A DNA stretch of 64,000 nucleotides from Mesorhizobium sp. B4-1-4 (GTDB lineage Bacteria; Pseudomonadota; Alphaproteobacteria; Rhizobiales; Rhizobiaceae), in NCBI RefSeq assembly GCF_006439395.2, contig NZ_CP083950.1, positions 124,001-188,000 on the forward strand, read 5' to 3'. The position numbers and the translations under genes are program-made. This document shows positions 61,706 through 64,000 of the stretch, one piece after another. Every line of letters begins with the position of its first letter. The first letter of the stretch is position 1. Under the pieces are notes generated by a model. That model saw nothing but the letters and a program-made list of their open reading frames with translations. It was not told where the DNA came from and did no database searches.

Positions 61706-62455
61706 TCAGAGGACTTTATCCAAGAACTCTTTGGTCCGTGGATCCTGTGGATTGGCAAAAAATGCCTTTGGCTCGCCGTGTTCGACGATTACTCCCTTGT
61801 CGGTGAAATAGATGTGGTTGGCTGCCTCGCGCGCAAACCGCATCTCGTGGGTCACCAGGATGCAGGTCATGCCGTCCTCTGCGACCTTCCGAACGGCGCT
61901 GAGCACTTCCTTGACCATTTCGGGATCGAGTGCCGCCGTCACTTCGTCGAACAAGATCACTTCCGGCTGCATGCAAAGTGCGCGGGCAATCGCCACGCGC
62001 TGCTGCTGCCCGCCCGACAGTTCGCCCGGATAGGAGAGCGCCTTCTCCGGCAGCCGCATTCCGCCAAGCAGGTTGCGCGCCCGTTCCTCGACTTCCTTGC
62101 GCGGTTCCTTGAGCACCTGGATCGGCGCCATGGCGACGTTTTCCAGCACCGTCTTGTGAGGAAACAGATTGTACTGCTGGAACACCATGCCTACACGGTG
62201 CCTGAGCGCCACCTTGTCGACATTGGGATCAGTGACCGTGATGTCGCCGACCTGAATGGCGCCTTGATCGACCGGCGTCAGGCCGTTGATGGTCCTAAGG
62301 ATCGTCGACTTGCCGGAACCGGAGGGGCCGATGATGGCAGCCACCTCACCCTTGGCGACACTGAGATCGACGCCGCGCAACACCTGAAAGCTTCCGAAGG
62401 CCTTGCGCACACCCCTCAAGGAGACCAGTGCGCGATCTTCACTCGCAGTTCGCAT
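61706..62455 (-). CDS. Polar amino-acid ABC transporter ATPase (GlnQ-like)
   Basis: A 249-residue ATPase with Walker [11 protein letters not shown]-loop FQQYNLFPHKT, signature [15 protein letters not shown], Walker B VILFDEVTAALDP (Val for the usual Pro) and switch His in VTHEMRFA. It follows the inner permease gene by nine bases and precedes aspA by 31. Aspartate, asparagine or glutamate is the likely cargo. Confidence 0.9.
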   Translation of the reverse strand: MRTASEDRALVSLRGVRKAFGSFQVLRGVDLSVAKGEVAAIIGPSGSGKSTILRTINGLTPVDQGAIQVGDITVTDPNVDKVALRHRVGMVFQQYNLFPHKTVLENVAMAPIQVLKEPRKEVEERARNLLGGMRLPEKALSYPGELSGGQQQRVAIARALCMQPEVILFDEVTAALDPEMVKEVLSAVRKVAEDGMTCILVTHEMRFAREAANHIYFTDKGVIVEHGEPKAFFANPQDPRTKEFLDKVL

Positions 62456-62464
62456 GGGAATTCC

Positions 62465-63151
62465 TCAGACGGTTCGGAAGCGCCGCTCGAGTGCGCTGCT
62501 GATGCGGGAAATCGGATAGGTGTAGAGAAAAAACATCACCAGCAGGGTGGCGTACATCGGGATCAGGAAGCCGCCCTGCGCCTCGGACTGGACCGCCGCC
62601 TGGGTGCGCGACAGCGCTTCCTCTACGCCTACGATCGATGCCAGCGGCGTCGCCGTGATAAGCAGCGCGTAAAGGTTCATCCACGGTGGCAGCATGCGCG
62701 TAATGCATTGCGGCAGGATGATGCGGAACAGCGTGACGGGCCTGGAATAGCCAAGTGCTTCGGCCGCCTCCCACTGCCCCCTTGGCACAGAGCCGATCGC
62801 GCCGCGCACAATCTCTGAAAAGTTGGCTGCCACCGGCACGCTGAAGCCAATCGTTGCGCGCAGCCAGCTCGGCACTTCGTGGGTCATGCCGGAAATGGTG
62901 ATCGAATAGGGCATCAGGAAGATGCAGTAAAACAGCAACACCAGCCACGGTGCGTTGCGGAACAGTTGGGTGGCGAGGCGCGAGACACCGCCGATCAGAC
63001 GAGCGTGCGAGATCTGGCCAAGCCCCAGGAACACACCTGCTGTCGTACCAAGCGCGATGGCCAGAATGCTCATAAGGATATTGAGCCCAAAACCCCAGAG
63101 CACGAAGGGAAGCCAGCGAAGGATATCGGTGAAGATGGAAGTTTCGGACAT
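62465..63151 (-). CDS. Polar amino-acid ABC transporter permease
   Basis: A 228-residue permease of the HisM/GlnP type with about five membrane segments and the EAA loop QWEAAEALGYSRPVTLFRIILP. It starts 12 bases after the preceding permease gene. The two form the heterodimeric channel of the aspartate/asparagine-type importer. Confidence 0.9.
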   Translation of the reverse strand: MSETSIFTDILRWLPFVLWGFGLNILMSILAIALGTTAGVFLGLGQISHARLIGGVSRLATQLFRNAPWLVLLFYCIFLMPYSITISGMTHEVPSWLRATIGFSVPVAANFSEIVRGAIGSVPRGQWEAAEALGYSRPVTLFRIILPQCITRMLPPWMNLYALLITATPLASIVGVEEALSRTQAAVQSEAQGGFLIPMYATLLVMFFLYTYPISRISSALERRFRTV

Positions 63152-63163
63152 GGCGCGCTCCGT

Positions 63164-63913
63164 TCAGTTCGCGCCGAAGCCGGGCAGGCGCATCGCCGCC
63201 TGCACAAAGCCGATCAGCCAGACCACGATTCCGGTCAGTAGAAGATAGATGGCCAGCATGACGTTCATCATCTCGAAGGTATTGAGAGAGTCCGACCAGA
63301 TCTGGTTGGACACGTAAAGCAGTTCCGCCACGCCGATCGCATAGGCGACGGTCGTCGACTTAGTGAGATCGACCAGATTGTTGGCGAGCGAAGCGAAGGA
63401 GAAGCGCAGCCCGAGCGGCGCCACGACATAGCGAAACGCCTTGAAGCGCGAATAGCCGAGCGCAAGCGCGGCTTCTTCGTACGAACCGTGCACGGCACCG
63501 ATCCCGGAGCGGAAGGTTTCGATGTTGAAGGCGCCGGCGTAGAGCGAGAGCGCTATCACTGCCCAGGTGAAATTTCCAATCATTGGCACGGGCAGGCCGA
63601 TGCCGTTCTGTCCGACCGGCATCAGGCTGCCGACCGCGAAATAGAAGAAATACATTTGCACTAAGAGCGGCGTGTTGCGGACTACAGCCACATAACCGCG
63701 CACCAGCATTGCCGCCGGTCCGCTAGATAGAGCCAGCACGGCAGCTCCGGCGCCACCGATCAGCACACTGAGGAATGTGCAGATGAGCACTAAAGCGCAG
63801 GTAGTCACGAGCCCAGACACGAAGCGTTGGAAATCGAAGGCATCATAGAGGATCGTCAGGTTGATGCCGGACGCCTTCAGGTTGAGCGCGAACTGATGGA
63901 TTAGATCGAGCAT
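63164..63913 (-). CDS. Polar amino-acid ABC transporter permease, first gene of the pair
   Basis: A 249-residue permease with the EAA loop SYEEAALALGYSRFKAFRYVVAP and the upstream phrase AVVRNTPLLVQMYFFYF typical of polar amino-acid permeases. Only 87 bases of the window remain upstream of its start; they contain no gene. The expected substrate-binding-protein gene is therefore probably just beyond the right edge, or the transporter uses a binding protein encoded elsewhere. Confidence 0.9.
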   Translation of the reverse strand: MLDLIHQFALNLKASGINLTILYDAFDFQRFVSGLVTTCALVLICTFLSVLIGGAGAAVLALSSGPAAMLVRGYVAVVRNTPLLVQMYFFYFAVGSLMPVGQNGIGLPVPMIGNFTWAVIALSLYAGAFNIETFRSGIGAVHGSYEEAALALGYSRFKAFRYVVAPLGLRFSFASLANNLVDLTKSTTVAYAIGVAELLYVSNQIWSDSLNTFEMMNVMLAIYLLLTGIVVWLIGFVQAAMRLPGFGAN

Positions 63914-64000
63914 TGCCCGCTCCCGCGATGAGGTACCCGGTTTCCGTCACGGGAACCGCGTAACATTTGATAAGAGCACGATTGCCAACAGGGACATGGT

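Noticed and set aside
1..64000. CRISPR arrays, tRNA or rRNA genes, nod boxes, NifA sites
   Set aside because: I saw no regularly spaced repeats, no tRNA-like cloverleaf with recognisable T-loop, and no nod-box or TGT-N10-ACA plus -24/-12 pair that I could defend. A covariance-model or motif scan would be decisive.

Overview
The window looks like accessory DNA of a rhizobium, most likely Mesorhizobium or a close relative, carried on a symbiosis island (ICE) or symbiotic plasmid. The evidence is a tandem LuxR/LuxI quorum-sensing pair followed by a split fseA-type excision activator, a SyrB-like regulator, a DUF982 protein, many solute uptake operons each with its own GntR or LysR regulator, and several broken genes and IS remnants. 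There are no rRNA or tRNA genes, no CRISPR array, and no nod, nif or conjugation genes that I can recognise.

Layout. 0.1-3 kb: quorum sensing (luxR, luxI) and fseA, which can only be read in full through a +1 frameshift. 3.4-6.6 kb: SyrB-like regulator, DUF982 protein, VapBC-type toxin-antitoxin pair, then a junction of two broken genes (an Mrr-like endonuclease start and a LysR pseudogene). 6.8-21 kb: a GntR regulator, an EhuBCDA-like amino-acid/ectoine-type ABC transporter, a second orphan EhuB-like binding protein under a near-identical promoter, and enzymes (class V PLP enzyme, DoeB/EutE-like deacylase, M24 hydrolase, MmgE/PrpD, Cys/Met-type PLP lyase, FAD amine oxidase) that look like a catabolic set for an N-acylated or cyclic amino acid. 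21.4-23.7 kb: a 41-base inverted repeat element and a phospholipase D-like protein. 24-29 kb: PhnCDE-like uptake with an FAD oxidoreductase and a divergent GntR. 30-39 kb: LysR regulator, lysA, dapF, a PotD-like binding protein, an M14 deacylase, a fused permease and a PotA-like ATPase.

39-54 kb: small hypothetical genes, a P-loop kinase, an ABC exporter broken by one extra G in its signature motif, then two orphan family-1 binding proteins, a DddP-like M24 protein lacking one metal ligand, an aminotransferase, and a GntR whose 22-base palindromic operator lies in front of both flanking operons (binding protein-aminotransferase; TauD-like dioxygenase-RraA-like protein-truncated hydrolase). 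A Crp/Fnr regulator and small stress-type proteins follow. 55-59 kb: a BsuBI/PstI-type restriction-modification pair beside an IS256-family transposase remnant. 59-64 kb: asparaginase, aspartase and a polar amino-acid ABC transporter, running off the right edge.

Taken together this is a scavenging-rich symbiotic accessory region. Each block couples one uptake system with a few hydrolases, oxidases or PLP enzymes and a local regulator, and the left end carries the quorum-sensing switch of an integrative conjugative element. All family names come from reading the translations by eye; no database search was run.
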